Below, piece after piece: positions 37,001 to 52,000 of a stretch of DNA of 64,000 nt; the first letter of the stretch is position 1, and each line of letters starts with the position of its first letter. Source of the DNA: Meandrina meandrites (taxonomy: Eukaryota; Cnidaria; Anthozoa; Scleractinia; Meandrinidae); the NCBI GenBank assembly GCA_963693305.1, contig OY855912.1, forward strand, positions 10,518,501 to 10,582,500, read 5' to 3'. The position numbers and the translations under genes were made by a program. Under the pieces are notes generated by a model that saw only the letters and a list, made by a program, of their open reading frames with translations, was not told the DNA's origin and did no database searches.

Positions 37001-40000
37001 TAATACGACGAATTAAAATGCCGCGAAAAGTCAAGGGTTCTAAAGAAGATGGCTAAAAGCTCTTCGTGGTTGATAGGCAGTATGCGTTTATCTCCAAAAC
37101 AGTTCGGAGACACTGGAAAGTGAACGGAAATCATCGGGATGCCGCTCGACATTGTTCGGCTAATGGGATGGACAACGTTGTTAGGATACAATACCGCAAA
37201 AGCATCTGAGAAGTGAAAGTTAACTGAGATTTGTCAAAATTAACTGATGGCTGAGAAAAAGCTCAAAATTTAACTGATAACTGAGAATCCAGCACCCCCA
37301 TGCACACCCTCAAAGGTGAGCCTGCTCACAGGCTACGAATTAAACAGATAACTTGTTAACTACGACAGTCATTGTTTTGGGAAGCTCTGTTGCTCAGAAA
37401 CCAGTAAAATTAAACTATTGTCATATCTGTTCGTAACGGTGTAGTCTGGCAAAAATCGAAGAATGATTGGCTACCGAGCGGACTATTATTTTCGAAACCA
37501 TGCACCACCCTAAGGCTAAAAAAATTTCATCGAGCCACCTTCATTGCTTATTTTTTGGAATCAGAATATTGCAATTGATCAAAACTAAGAATGAAACTGT
37601 TTTCTTTCTTTTTTGTCAATTGCAGGTTGCGAACAAGAAGCAAAGAAAGTTCGAGGAATACCGACGGATGAAAGTAATGACTATTATCTTCTTTTATCTT
37701 ACGTTTCTCTACTCTTACCTAATATCGTACTTTGATTGTTTTCTTGTGACTTACAATCTACGTGTGAACTATGCCTGTTTGATGCAGTTAACCTCTTTAA
37801 ATCAACATTGTCAAGGTCTGCCAACGTTGTTGCATTGCACGTTCATTTGTTTATAGGAGGCAGAGAAAATCGGCATAGAAATCCAAAAGAAAGTTAATGA
37901 AGATTGGGAAAAACAGGAGCAAAAGCGTGATGAGGTAAAGTTTGCATGGGAAAGTTTTTCCCTCCATAGCATGTTGATAGTTGTTTCGCCTTTATGGATG
38001 CAGGTTCGCTATGTAGCGTACATGTTTCTTTCGAGACCTTCAGTTTTGAACACGCCAGAACTTCGGCTTTCGACCTCTTTTTGTATGGACCTCAGTCTTG
38101 GCCATTTATCTCGATACGCGTACATACATGTACAGACCAGTAACACAGTAACAAATTAGTCCGTTCTCGCATTGTGCCCTACATGAATTATAGATACTGT
38201 CTTAAGCTAGTTTTTCCAATAATGATATGTATTTCCAAATACATGTAGGATGAAAAATTGTGAACTGAGCTGTGTGTGAATTTTTAAAATGTCTTTTGAA
38301 AACTGTACGATATGAGAGTAATTATAATTGAAGAAAGATGCCTACTTTAATCTTAACTCCTTAATATAGAAAAACAGAGAAATGGATGGAGCAAAATCCC
38401 TTCCGGTACCCTCCTACGACGTAAAAGCAGGTAAACGTTACCACTCGATTAAGTAATATAGTTCAATCCCGATAACTCGAACCTTCAAGGGAGATCGAAT
38501 AAGGTTTGAATTATTGGGGGCCAGTTCGAGTTATCGATGGTCGAATTAGTTAGAAAATGGCCTGGCAGGGGAATCGAAAAAGGGTCGAGTTATAACGGGA
38601 GGTTTGAGTTAGTTGAAGGTTCGAGTTATAGGGATTTCAACAACATTTTCGTTTTAACAGAATATAATCTGCAATGAGAGAAGGCGCGTGAGTGTTTTTG
38701 GAATATTGGCAGTGAATCTTCCTAAAGCGAAAATATTACTTTTTCTCGTCATTACTTGTGCAGTTTAATTGTTATATTTTCCGTCCTGCAAAGGCTATCA
38801 ACATTCTCAGAAGTGATTAATATAATTGCTGTACAGGCGCTACCCGGGCTAACTAAAACGTACACCACATTTGAGTCAAACCATCTCAATGAAATAAAGA
38901 TGTTTTAATTATAAGGGGGCATTAAAAAGAACAAATCTTGTGGAAAATAATACCACTGTTTCTCATAACATGAACATGCTAAGTTGCGTTCGTGGTCGCT
39001 ACTTTCAGAGTTAGTTAGAGTTTGCTATCGCGATAGTAAAATTTTATCATTACTTTCGGGGGTCGCTACTTCCAGAACGTTGGGACAGTAGGAAAGAGCC
39101 TGTGATGGGCCTATGTCCCTCTATTTATTATATATCTTTTTTAATTCGGGGATGGTTTTATTTACAAGAGGAGCGCACATAAACGTTCCTAGCTAGCCTT
39201 TTACAGCGAAACACAATTCACTGAACTCCCACAAAATCCTTTTAAGAAGGTATTCGTTGAAGTTGTTATATTATTATATTTAACATTATTTTCTGTTATG
39301 CACAAGCCATGGATGCTACAAGTTCCAGATCTAGACGAGAGACTTCTGATAAACAAACTAATGTTCAAGGTACATGTATCCTATTAATATTTGTATTTCA
39401 TATTCGTTTATCATAGGACTTTTGTACTTAAGTCCTTATGAGTAAAGTGTTCCCCAAGATTGTATGTTACATTTGCAATTTAAGCTAGAGCTGTTTTATA
39501 TGATATTTACAACTGTTATGCGGTTGTCCAACTGTTCAACATCTGTAAATTCTAACACTCTTCAGGTTACACCTTATTATCCGCAAGGGGAGAGGGATAC
39601 TCTGATAGACTGAGCCATGAATTCGAAATTGTGAAGCCGTTGCCCAGGTGTATGCAAGCTGGGGGCACTTAGCGGCATGTAAAGGCGCAAGAATTTGGAA
39701 ACTCGTATTATTGCATTTTCAATATACGCGGCCAAATAAGAAACTGCCTTCACAAAAACGCGCGTGAGTGGCGGGCGATTTTCCTTCTGAAGGGCTGCAA
39801 ACACATTTACGGCCCTGTATCTGATTGGTTCATGGTTCATTATCCAATGAATATTATAACCAATCAGGTTAAGTTTATTGGGAAAATCAGTCAGGTTCGA
39901 ACAGCTTGCATACAGCAAGCTTTGAAGAAAACGCAGTCTCGAACAGTTTATCGCTGAGCGAGTAGACCGAATAGTGTTCGAAAACTGAGAATAATCAAAG

Positions 40001-43000
40001 TCTATTTGAACATGAATGCGAAATTGAACATGAATGCGAAAATTGTGTTTTATGTAGCACCTGATCTCTTACGAATAACTTATTTTAGAATTTTTAGAAT
40101 AAAATTTTAGTCTCTTTTTATTATAAATATCAAATTTAGGTTTTTAAATTTTATAATTTATTTTCTTTATTTTATGTGTCCCCTATTAGTAGAGGGTTTT
40201 TATCCTCAGCTAGACTGTATTTGACACATTGATAAAGTTATTGATTGATTGATATACATGGGACAAAATGCAGCTAAAAAAAATCGGATTTAGAAACAAA
40301 AGCACAAGGCGAAGATAAAAAGAGAGTAACTTCTTGTTATTTACGATAAACGAAAACATCGGTTCTCTTGAATTTCTGTTTCTCGGGTCGAGCTAAATTA
40401 AGAAGCATTGCGGGAATTTTACGCCGAGGCTCAATTGGAAAATGTTAGTTCGTAAATTATTTGCGGCGCTTGCGCTTCGCACCCATTCGCAAATGACACT
40501 ACGTGAGCGCAAATGCAAATAAACAATATTCCCTCAAAGGTCACCTCTTTAAAGAAACTTTCAAGAGAAACCATTGCGGAACAAATTTTCACAGTTTGAA
40601 AGGATTTTTACGACTAATGTTTTGTTAGCCTGCGAATACAGCCGTCTCTCATTCGCTCCCGCTACTACGTACGAAACGCGAAGAGAGACGTCTGCGATTC
40701 ACGGCCAAAAATTCCATACTGATGACGTTAACCTCTAATTAGATTTCCGGAATACAACAACAACACACGCAACTGGTCTCGCATAATTAATGTCTTCATT
40801 TTCAGTTGCCCATTGCTAGCTCACTGCTCGAAGAATAGATTCATTGAACAATTATTCATTGAACACAAACACTTTCAAGGCAGTCAAGGACGCATAAACA
40901 GCGGACAACTTGGTCACGAAAATCCCTATACGAGTTGCACATTAGCTAAGATTTGAAAAACGAAGCTGTGAAATCACTAAATGTTTCACCAATAAAACCC
41001 ACGGGTGTCAAAATTTATCTAAATGTTTTGAAACTGGCTGCAGTGGCGCATCCTTTCTGAACGTCTTTGAGATCGTTCATGAAGCACTCTTTCCTTAGTC
41101 TTCCAATAAGGTATGAAGTGAGAAATCAGAGAAATGTTGTAAGTTATTGCTCCGGTGTTTCTTCATAATCCTGCCGCACCCGGTGTACTTTTGATCAACA
41201 ATAACACCCGGCGTTGACGGCGTTATATTTCACATACATTATGCAAATTACCTAGTTGACCAATCAGCGCTCCTGTCCGGATTCCGGACAGATTTACGTC
41301 ATCAGTATGGAATTTTTGGCCGTGAATCGCAGACGTCTCTCTTCGCGTTTCGCACGTAGTAGCGGGAGCGAATGAGAGGCGGCTGTATTCGCAGGCTAAT
41401 GTTTTGTATGAGTACCGTGAATATTTTATGCTTTCCATTTATGACGTAATGTATATGAGATTTTTCATATATGAACGGCAGATTTATATGAAAGTGATGA
41501 ATGATCATCGCCATTTCCATTTATGCTGCGTTTTTGCTTGAGTTCCTCTAGAAAACTAGGCTTTATGACTCCTTCCTCTGGTATCCCGTACGACGGAGTA
41601 CAAATTGGGTGTACCGGTTGTTGTCGGCGTTTTCGCTGTTACTTTTAGTTGGATGTCCCCCTTCCCATCCCCCCAAAAAGTGACTACCACTGATTTGCTG
41701 TTTATCTCACAGCCGTAGTTGAACAAGGAGCGAGGCCGAAACAAAGAAAAGTGAACGAGATATCTGGACCGACCAAAGACATAAGCACTACAATAAAAAG
41801 TAAGAAAGATAAGCATCTCTCGTATTTCCAAACATTAAGATTTTTACCTGTTATTTTATTGGTCCTTCAATTTCAAATCTTCAATTTCCATTCTCGATAC
41901 ATTTTCAAGTAAAAGATGTCCAACAAATTACTCATAAATAGATGTAATAATGTCAAAACATGATATTCTGTGAAGTCAGTTATAATGATGGCTACTTTTC
42001 TCTCACTTTATTTATATCCCTTTACTACTTAGCAGGTTAAAAGTATAAATTAAATAGCACTTAATGAGTATGCACGACCTGCAACGACCGAGGACGACAA
42101 CGAACGAAACATTCATGAACACATATTTTTAAAGTTCTTTGTATTAGTAATTGCACGTTATTGCGCTGGAAATTAAAACGTAGCAATTTTTGAATTCGAG
42201 AATTCCATTCTTGCCAGAACACAAAAGAGGTTATGATTTATCACTAGGTTATATAGTTATTTAATTCGGTGCGCCATTCGGCGCGCCATTCCATTTGACA
42301 CCAAATCGCATTATCTGCAGTTTAACTTTAAGAGCTTGTAACATCACACATAACGATAATATGCCAGGAGAACGACGATCATCATGCAATTCCATCCTTA
42401 ACTAAAATCTTTGATAAATTTTAGGGGAATCGATGTTCACAATTCAGAGAATTGCAGCTTTACAAGATAGCAGTTCGAGAAATTTTGCCAATGAATTTAC
42501 TAATGAGCAAGGGTCCTGTGCGACCTTAAAACTTGGCACGTGTGTGCATGTACAGTTGGGACTTATACTGTGTTATGGGAGTAATTGTAAGGAAGAAGTC
42601 GCTAACTATCTAGGGTTTCAACATTTGCTTACTCTACTTATGGTTTGATGTACGTTTATCTGAAATTGTTGTTAAATGTATCAGAATATGGTTACCAATA
42701 ACCCATCGGGCTGACGGCGATAAATTGAGAATGTGAAAATAGAGATGTGTAAACATTGAGCCACCATTCTTGTCTATTTTTTATAGAACATACAGATGTA
42801 AGCTGTAACAAGAGCGATATTAACAAGAGAACGTCCTCAAGAGGCTTTGATTCGCCGCGCAGAAGTTTTTCCAAGCATGATTATTCAGTCGATGACTGGC
42901 CACCTGTTTCTGACGATCCATTAGATTCTAAATGGGGTATTTCAAGCATAATCGAAACAGCAGATAGAGGGAGGGAACCAAAAGATGGATGGACTGTGGT

Positions 43001-46000
43001 GGAGTCAAAAAGCCAGAAATCAAAATCAGTGGCCGAAAGCACCTTGTTCCAAAACCAACATTCTTTTCAGAACAATGGTAGCTCACAAGATGTCAGCAGT
43101 TGCAAAGGGTCAAAATGGAGGGAACATGAAAACAAATCGAATACAAGGCAGACTTCCAAAAGACTTCCAAAAGAATGGCAGGTGATGAGACCCTTTCCAA
43201 AGGATGTGAAATATCATATTCCTTTTCAGCTCTGTTGGCACTTTAGTAATGGCGTCAAATGCCAAAAGACACCTTGTACCTTTGCTCATGGCAAGGAGGA
43301 GTTGATGTTCTGGACTACAGAAAGACAGTCAAGTACGTTATAATCCTTTCCCTTCCGTTAGGTATTATAATGCTTGTGCATAATGCTAGTTAAATGCTAG
43401 TTTTTATTGTTTATTTGTTTACTTGTATTTGTGGTGTTACGTTATAATTCACACATCTTTGATGGGCAATTTGAATGGTTCAAAAATTATTGGTGTTTTC
43501 ATCCCATGTGATAAATTAGTAAAAAGTCCAATGTTCAATTGACCTGAAGCTTACCATTAAGCTTATGTCGCAAATTGTTTTGCAGCCTAAATGCCACCCA
43601 GATTTTTAGCTTTTAAAATACCTTCATCATTTATGATACTAAGTAACATCTTTAAGGACAGGTTCAAGCATTTAGATCACTTTATCCTCTAACTCAATTC
43701 GATTTTTTAATTAATCAGCCTCAATTACTGCTGTCTTGTTCTTACTTAGTCCACTTATACATTGCTTTGCTAAATAATTAATATTGATAGATTTATATTT
43801 TAGTTTCATATTATAGCTGTACTCTTAAACATTTTTTTTCTGTATTATTAGTTTTGTTTTTAGTTTTCTAAATTGCATTATCTATAAGAGGGCCTACAAA
43901 TAAAAGGGATCATTCATTCATTCATTCATTCATTCATTCATTCATTCATTCATTCATTCATTCATTCATTCATTCATTCATTCATTCATTCATTCATTCA
44001 TTCAGTTACTCAATTATTATTATTTTATACTATAAAATTGTTATTACACATAAACTGCGGTGGTATTTCCTCTACAGACCATGCTTCTTTTGGGTGGATT
44101 CCTGATTCTGAGGTTTCCAAACACGAAAACGATTTTGAAAACATCCCTAAACCCCAGGAACGTATTCGGGGATCGTTGATCATTCGTGATACAAGGACAG
44201 ATCAGCCAAGACCTCCTCCAGCTGGGGTTTACCATGGAAACTACCAGTTGTGTAAATGGTAAAGTACCTTTTAAGAACCATGTTTTGATCCTCTGACTTA
44301 GATTGTCTGAACGGAGTTTCGATTCAAAGGCAGTACGTTTGGTATATTAATAAATCCTCGACTATGTATATTTGTCTGAAACTTTTAAAAACGCGGTTAA
44401 CGCTATTTTAACTGTTTGAGCCTAAATAGCTGTTAATATGTCTCCAAAGTACCTCTGTTTTCAGCCAAATCACTCTCTAACGTACATGGCCCAAAAGGCT
44501 GAGGACACTTTTCATTGACCTCGTTTTCATAACTCCAGTTTTATATATATCTTAGGTGGAAGTCTCGTCGAGTGTGCAGATATGGAACATATTGTACCTA
44601 CGCTCACGGCATGGATGAACTAAGATCATGGATGGGATACAAGAAAGAAATTCAGGAAACAAGAAGCAAAGAAGATTCATCCTGCCAAAAACCAGAAACA
44701 AATGCAGACATTTCAAGAACCGAGGTACTATAGAGTCAGCCGCAACATTAACAGTGTAGCGGCGTGCGACTTAACTTCTATGTGATGGCTTATCCCCTTT
44801 TTAACATGTTTACCTGGAATTCCTTTGCTAAATCATTTAAAAGATATACTGATTTTAATAATTTTCATATTTTCCTGCTTTGGTAGATGGTTTACGTTCT
44901 CCCTGGTGTAGAGGTCTCAAGCAATAAACCTCCTACCGTGAGAGGTGATGAGAGACGCCATACCTTTCATTGGGTATTCACTATCACATTTGAGGTAATG
45001 AAAAACAAATCAGCATTCTTTCTACGTTCAATACACCAATAACTTTCATTTTAAGCGTACGCGCACGCACATTTTGTGTGATAGTTAAACGACTTGCGAA
45101 GATAAATTTTAGTAGTTTGCCTCGCGCTCATCGGTCCGAACACCATCTTGACCTGTAGGAATATATTCACCCATATGGTCTTGGCACATAGTGAATTGCG
45201 TCATATTACTGTATGAGGCTTTTATACTCTCCAATCTTATACTAAAAATTCGGTGGATGAGAGGGTGTCTTAGTGAACTCTCAAGCCATGTACATGGTAG
45301 CACTAGAAGCTTTATTTAGGTCGATACAATTCTTCATCAAATTTATTTGGTTTGCCAAAGTTGCCCTTACTGTTTCTTTTTGCCATGTCATTAAGATAAG
45401 TGAAGTTGGCAAGCTACGTCAAATTGACCTCCTCCATCGTTATCACGACTGCTATCGATTGACTGAGATAAAAGGCTTTCACAACAACATCGAGATATTT
45501 TCAAGAGTGCCAAAAGAACGGTGGTCGTATAGACTTCCCGACTGGATTGATATGAAAGAAGGCCAAATGAAAGTTGCTGTGTCCGTCTCCTTTGAAACTG
45601 CAACGTTTAACAGGACCTTTACACAGTGCCTAAGGTTTGACTTTGGCAAGAGGCCGTACTTATTGCAAGGGTTAAACGTGGATATAGCAAGTGAGAAATC
45701 CTTGGACACGATCTCGGCCACAAGGCAAAAACTGAAATTAGATCCAGCTGTGTGGAGGGTGGGGTCAGTGGACGTTGTTCCATCACCAGAGACTGCCGGA
45801 ATGAACCGTCAAGACCTGTTGCTACTGAAGGAATACAAACTGCCTGAAAGAATTGAGAATGTCGTTTCGGCGCAAATAGTCGATGGAAACATGACGGTGG
45901 ACAACTACAAGAGAGTAATGCATCAGCTTCTGTTTACTGAGGAGCTCTTTATTAAAAAGGCGATTTCAAGGTAAATTTAAAGGTTACTCAACTCATATTA

Positions 46001-49000
46001 AAAATAAAAACCGTGATATGTTTGGATCCCTCTAGCTGCTATTTCATTTACATTACTTTTCTGTTAAAAAGACCTCTGTTACGTTTGGGAGAACGAGAAC
46101 AGCACTGGGGACATGAGCCGTGCGGGAGTTTTTTCCAACTAATTTTCGAGTTCTTCGAAAACGTTCGAGAGTGCTTATCTAAACTCGATAAAAACACCAA
46201 GAAATCTTTTTTCTTTTATTCTTCTTCTCTTTTAACGGAATACGGCGCAAAAAAGAAAGGAAAGTTTGATTTTGCAATTATCAAAATGTAAATGCTCTTT
46301 GCTCTCGTCATGTGTCATGAGGCAACACCTCGCGCTAGTTCTGTGTATTACATTTAACAATTTAGGCTACGAGCCCGAGTTTTCCATCGACGAATAGTCT
46401 CAAGTAGGCGCAGCCGGGTTGACTATCGCTCATAGAAACGAGAGCGACTATTCAAATTGTTTTAGTAGAAACTCTAAAGGATTACAGTCCAACACTTACA
46501 AATGTGTGCACAGTTAAGGCAAAAATCAATTGTGTTCTATCAGCGAATAGAAAACAGTGAGAGAACCAATCAGATTCGCGGATTTCCAACACTGAGAACA
46601 CAGCTGAGTTTCTACTAAATAGTTATAGTCTTTTTTTTTATATTATATCGTCAGTAAATCCAAGCTTCTGGTAGTATCAAAGTAATAATTTTTGAAAAAG
46701 GTTTTGTTGCCTTCCGTTTATATTGTGCTACATGAAAACTGAAAACGCTTTTTTTTCATAGCTTTGTCCTTCACAGTGCTCCACTGCATTGTAAGCAAAG
46801 TGTCTTTAACGAGAGAACTGGAGTGGTTTATGCTGAGAATGGCGAGTTGTTTGGAATTCTGAAATTCCAGGAGAATGAATCCCTTCAACCAGACGATGCT
46901 GCTGGTAGACTTCTAATCAGAAATGTAAACTCCGCTTGGCTAAAGATGGCTGGGAGTAGTTCGCAAGTAGTGTACGAGGTACCCGTCCAGAAGGTTGAGA
47001 GCGAGTCTGTCGCGCTTAAGCTGTCTTCTCGAATGTGTTTAGACCTTCAATTGAGTAACGCTGGTAACATTTCAGTTGACGTACAGTTTCAGCTTAATCG
47101 ACAACCTCTTTGCGAATGGCATGCTGCAATCGACAGGTTGGGACCAATCCAACTTAATTTGCTGTTTCCGAAACCGACTGCACCACAAGTGAAGTTGGTC
47201 AACCAGGAGGTAAATTGATATCTTCATTTTTAAAGCCCTGCATGAACAAGGGGTTTTTTTTGTGCGTCTAGTCGATGTAGAACTGTACAAATACAACGTA
47301 ACATTTTTGTGGAAAAAGGCCGCACGAGACTTTAGGTGTGTGAACGTCTTATAAATAATCGATATGATCGATGTTAAAGAAATATTTAAATACATAAGCT
47401 TGCTAAATTAATGCTTTTTATGGTATATGTGTCACTTCTACAGATTCTTATATCTTTTTATATTTTATTGGGTAAAAATAATCTGATTTTTTCTAATTGA
47501 TTGTCGAAAACGATCGAACACAATTTTTACACTTTTATTTGTCGTATGTTGGTGAACCATTAAAGGGACACCGTCAACCAGTGTGCTTTGCGAGCCTCTG
47601 TTGTTGTTGTTGTTTTTGATGTTGAACGAACATATCAGCCAAATCACATCAAAACTGGGACATTTAAATTAGCCAACGAAACAATTGCTAAATTCTGTAT
47701 AGGGCGTTAAAAACACAACATACAGTTTGATAAAAGTTATCCCTTCCACAAAAGATCCGTAATTTCTGTATAACAGAAATTCCGCAAAGCATTATGGTTG
47801 ATGGCGGCCCTTAAACTATTACTTAATTTAATTAATAATGGAATGAATAGCGGTGTGGAAAAAATTCTGAGTTCATATATGGATTCGAACCCACGACTGT
47901 CCGTTCACTAGTCGGATGCTCTAACCACTGAGCTACTGAGACCTCTAGTTTTGAGCAATGGTCATTTGTGGGCTTTGTGGTACAGCGACTGCATCCCGCA
48001 ATCACATTGTGCCATCATGCAGTCACGTAATAATCTCATAGTAAATAATGATAACGAAATGAATGATTGTTTAGAAAAAAGAATTCCTTTTTCCTCTCCT
48101 CTGGCTGTGAAGGAGACAGGTCCCTGGAACTGGCTGCGCTTGGACCCCAATCTCAACACCAACCAAAGAGAGGTCATAAGACGTATTTTAGAACCTGGAA
48201 ATAATTCCTCGCCACTTGTGGTGTTTGGACCTTTTGGTACTGGCAAGACATTTACTTTGAATCAAGCAATTCGTCACCTGGTAACAACGAAACACAACCG
48301 CATCCTACTCTGTACGCACACAAACAGCGCAGCGGACATACATGTTAGGTTGCTACACGATTACTTGACAAAGGAAAACGGGTTGCAAGCGACCAGGCCA
48401 CTGAGGATTTACGACACAAATAGAAGGTCAGTGAATTTCAAAAACCTGTAATCAAATCGATTACTCGTGCAGTTAATACTTATAAGCTTTAAAAAGAAGG
48501 AAAACCTTTTTGACCTATTTATCCCCTACATACTAATCTATTTATTTAGCATCTACTTATGTTAAAATAAGTAACCATTTTTTAGGAATGTTGCAGCTAG
48601 TTGTACAAAAGTCAACATTGTCACGTTAGTATTGTTGTTGTTGTTGTTGTTGCATGAGACAATAGACATTTTTTTTACAATAAAAAGTTTTTTTCAAAAA
48701 TAATAATAATAAATAAATAAATAAAAATAATACAAAATACAAATTGAAAAACTTACAGAAATATAGTAACTAGGTAAAGTAAACTATAAAGTAACTAGGT
48801 CTCGAATCTTCTGTTTGTCTATCCCGAGCTTGTTTTTAAAAAAACTTTTAAGAAAAGCAGTGGAACAGAAAAGTTGTTCCCATTTTTCTTGGCAGTCCTT
48901 CAAACGTAACTTTTTTGCCCTTTTTCAGGTTAAATACTGATTCAGAGACTGCTAAGAAGTATGGTTTGATAGAAAACGGTGCCTATGTACTCCCCACGAG

Positions 49001-52000
49001 AGGAGATGTAATCAAGCACCGTGTGGTGATCACCACTTTATCTATGTCTAAGCATCTGTTCGACCTGCAATTAAACCACGGCTTCTTCACGCACATTCTG
49101 GTGGACGAGGCTGCCCAAGCCCTGGAGCCTGAGGCGTTGATACCACTAGCATTAGCCGGGCCGAACACGAATGTTGTGTTTACAGGAGATCACATGCAGG
49201 TGAACAGCGGGGGTTTGTCATTAAAATCTTCCACTTTCCTCTCTTACTAATTCTCAATCACTGTGACCAGTTTAAACGTTTCACGAGGGCTTACTTTTTT
49301 ATCTCTGTTGACTCGTTTAACGCGTTGATGTTTGAGACCAATAGTAAAAGAAGCCATGCTGATTAAGTAGTAGTCTGAAATAAAAAGGTTAACATTTTAC
49401 CTGAAAGAACAATTTAAATAAGATATGCTATAAGGCCCTATAAGTCTTCAAAATAGGCAAGGTAGCAGTAAAACATTCTTATCCGGCACGAAATCAGATG
49501 CTATGACGTCATCGTTTTGAAAAAGTTCCGTTGTACCCTCCAACAAAAACGCAGAAACGGCGTTTTCAAAAATTTCCACAGTGGTGCGCTTTGTCGAAAA
49601 GTTGCATTTTTGGTCACCGTTTTCACTAGACACGTATGGAGGGAAGGCCAATCCGCAAAGAAAAAGTCTAAGATTCGGGTCTAAGATTGAGACCTTAGGA
49701 TGCTCTTAGGAGAATAGTCTATACTGAGCACACAGACAGCACAATCAAGACACAATTTGGTCAGAAAGAAAAACATTGCTGGGAGGAACGAACTAACAAT
49801 AACCAATCAGCCAGATATTATTTTTCCACCTTATGGATCATAATAGGAACCAAAAGTTACATGTTGTATGGACGGTTGATGGGTGTTTAGGTGCGTCCAT
49901 AGGTTGATAAAAGCTGTTTAACGTCTCTAAAACCAGAAAGACAGTTTGAGGTTTGGTAAGCTACATTATCTTCAACTCAGGGGACTAAATAGATATGTGC
50001 TTTCGAATCAATGTTTTTAGATGAGCCCGGAAGTGTACTCTCATTATGCACGAGACTGGGGTCTCCAAAGATCGCTTCCCGAAAGACTGTTTGATCATTA
50101 TTGTGAACAAAAGCAGTCGGATTGCGTGATGTTCTTGACGGAGAATTACCGGTGTCATCCTGATATCCTACAATTTCCGTCTGATAATTTCTACGGAAAA
50201 GAGCTCATCTCCCGTAGCGAACACGTCGCACACCCAAGCTTAGGACCTCTGTTATTCTTTTCTGCCCATGGAGTGGAGGAAGCGAGAGAAAATTCGTACA
50301 TAAACACAGCAGAAGTTGAAGAAGTTGTAAAGAGGGTCAAGGAACTAGCCGATGATTGGCCAGTGGAGTGGAAGGAGAAAGACCTTTCTCAGATTGGCGT
50401 GATATCAGCCTATACGTCTCAGGTACGTTTTGCAAAAAGCCTCACGACAATGCAACAAAAGAGTCAGTTGTTAGTTTTTACGAATATTTTGCAGAATTGA
50501 AAATTGGAGTTTAGTAGACAAGCGAATGCACTCACACGGTCAGTCAATGGGTCGTAGTCTTTTGTTTGTAATTTCGCTGACCAATGCATAACTGGACTTG
50601 ACGAAGATGGAATTAAATGTCAGCAAAATGTGAAACTTCGTGAAATAATGATGAGATAGTCATCAGCTGTATATGTCAAGAGCGCTGGGTGCGAGCATTT
50701 TGCTATTTGAATTGTTTCAAAACATTATCTAGAAATCCTTTGGTGTCGTTGTTACGAAATGAACGCGGGCTCCAGGCAAGCGTGGGTTTAATAACATAGT
50801 GCATGCAATGCTTGAATATTGAGTAAAATAATAAATGGGAAGCACTTATTAATTAGCTTCTTGTGGGGAAAAGAAAGAAAAAACACGTCGGAGAGAAAAA
50901 AAAAAAGAAAAAAAAATCGTGTGCGTGCCCGCCTTTGTGTTGAACTCTCGCCCTCCCTGCTTCCTAATACAGTATACCAACGCATCGAGCTAACTTAACA
51001 CATAGGTCCGCAACGCGTAAATGTGTTTAGAGCGTTATGCATTATTTATTGCGGAGTCGGGGCAGCGATTTGATTGTACTTTCAAGAGGTTTAAAGAAGA
51101 GATAGAAGAAAGATAATTATTTTTGGAACACCACCAAAATATTTTCATCTTTTCTGTTTATAATGCTACTCATACATCTACTTCATCATGCAAAATAGTC
51201 GTAGTCTCAATGAGGCCTTCGATTTTAATAGACATCATTTTAAGTATTTGAAATGTGAGCGGTCAAAAGAGCTAAGACGCTTATAATACACTCTAGCATT
51301 CGTGCTTTTCTAGCTAAGTACTCGCACTCGCAAGGCACGTATATCAAGTCGCGTAAAATCCATCTTCTCTTATCTTGTTTATTTCCTTTTTAAAAAATGG
51401 GTAATGTGGCAAATTCTCTTGTAGGTGCGAGCTATTCGAACTTACCTCAGAAGGGAAAGCAGGGAGCTACAGAATGTAACAGTGGAAAGTATTTATAACG
51501 TGCAAGGTAATTAGTAATAAACCTTAAGTTAAAACGAACAGGTTTCATTCCACTTTATTTTGGGATGTATGAGTGTGCTTTTCAGACTGCTGCCATATGA
51601 AGTTTGAGTTACCCTAAAATCCATATTTTTTTGTAAAATATTCAAAACTGGTAGCCAGCTCTCTCTACCTAGGAGTATTACGAACAAATTTAAATTGTAT
51701 TAGAGATGCATTCCAAACGAACCCGTCTTCAAGCTGCAAATCTACATTGGAAAAGCATGCGAGAGGCAATAGTTATCTTTCGTTTTTCAATATAGCAAAA
51801 GAAGACATGGTGTTAAGAGAGTTAAAAATAGTTGAAAACTGCGTAGCGTCTTTTATTCTGAAAAAATTGTTAATGTTTCAAAATGACGCTAAATGGCGGT
51901 ATGAAATTGTATCGACGTTTCGGTATTACTGCCTTCTTCATGGTGGCACGAAAAAATAACGAGTCCGTTATTTGTAGTCGTGTGCCGTTTTGAAAATGTT

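Noticed and set aside
42756..42786. Separate start of gene 2 just before the first zinc-finger exon
   Set aside because: The in-frame extension upstream of 42787 contains no ATG, and a good pyrimidine-rich acceptor ends at 42786.
47873..47946. Minus-strand tRNA gene
   Set aside because: The acceptor stem does not pair and the 3' side is AT-rich SINE-like sequence.
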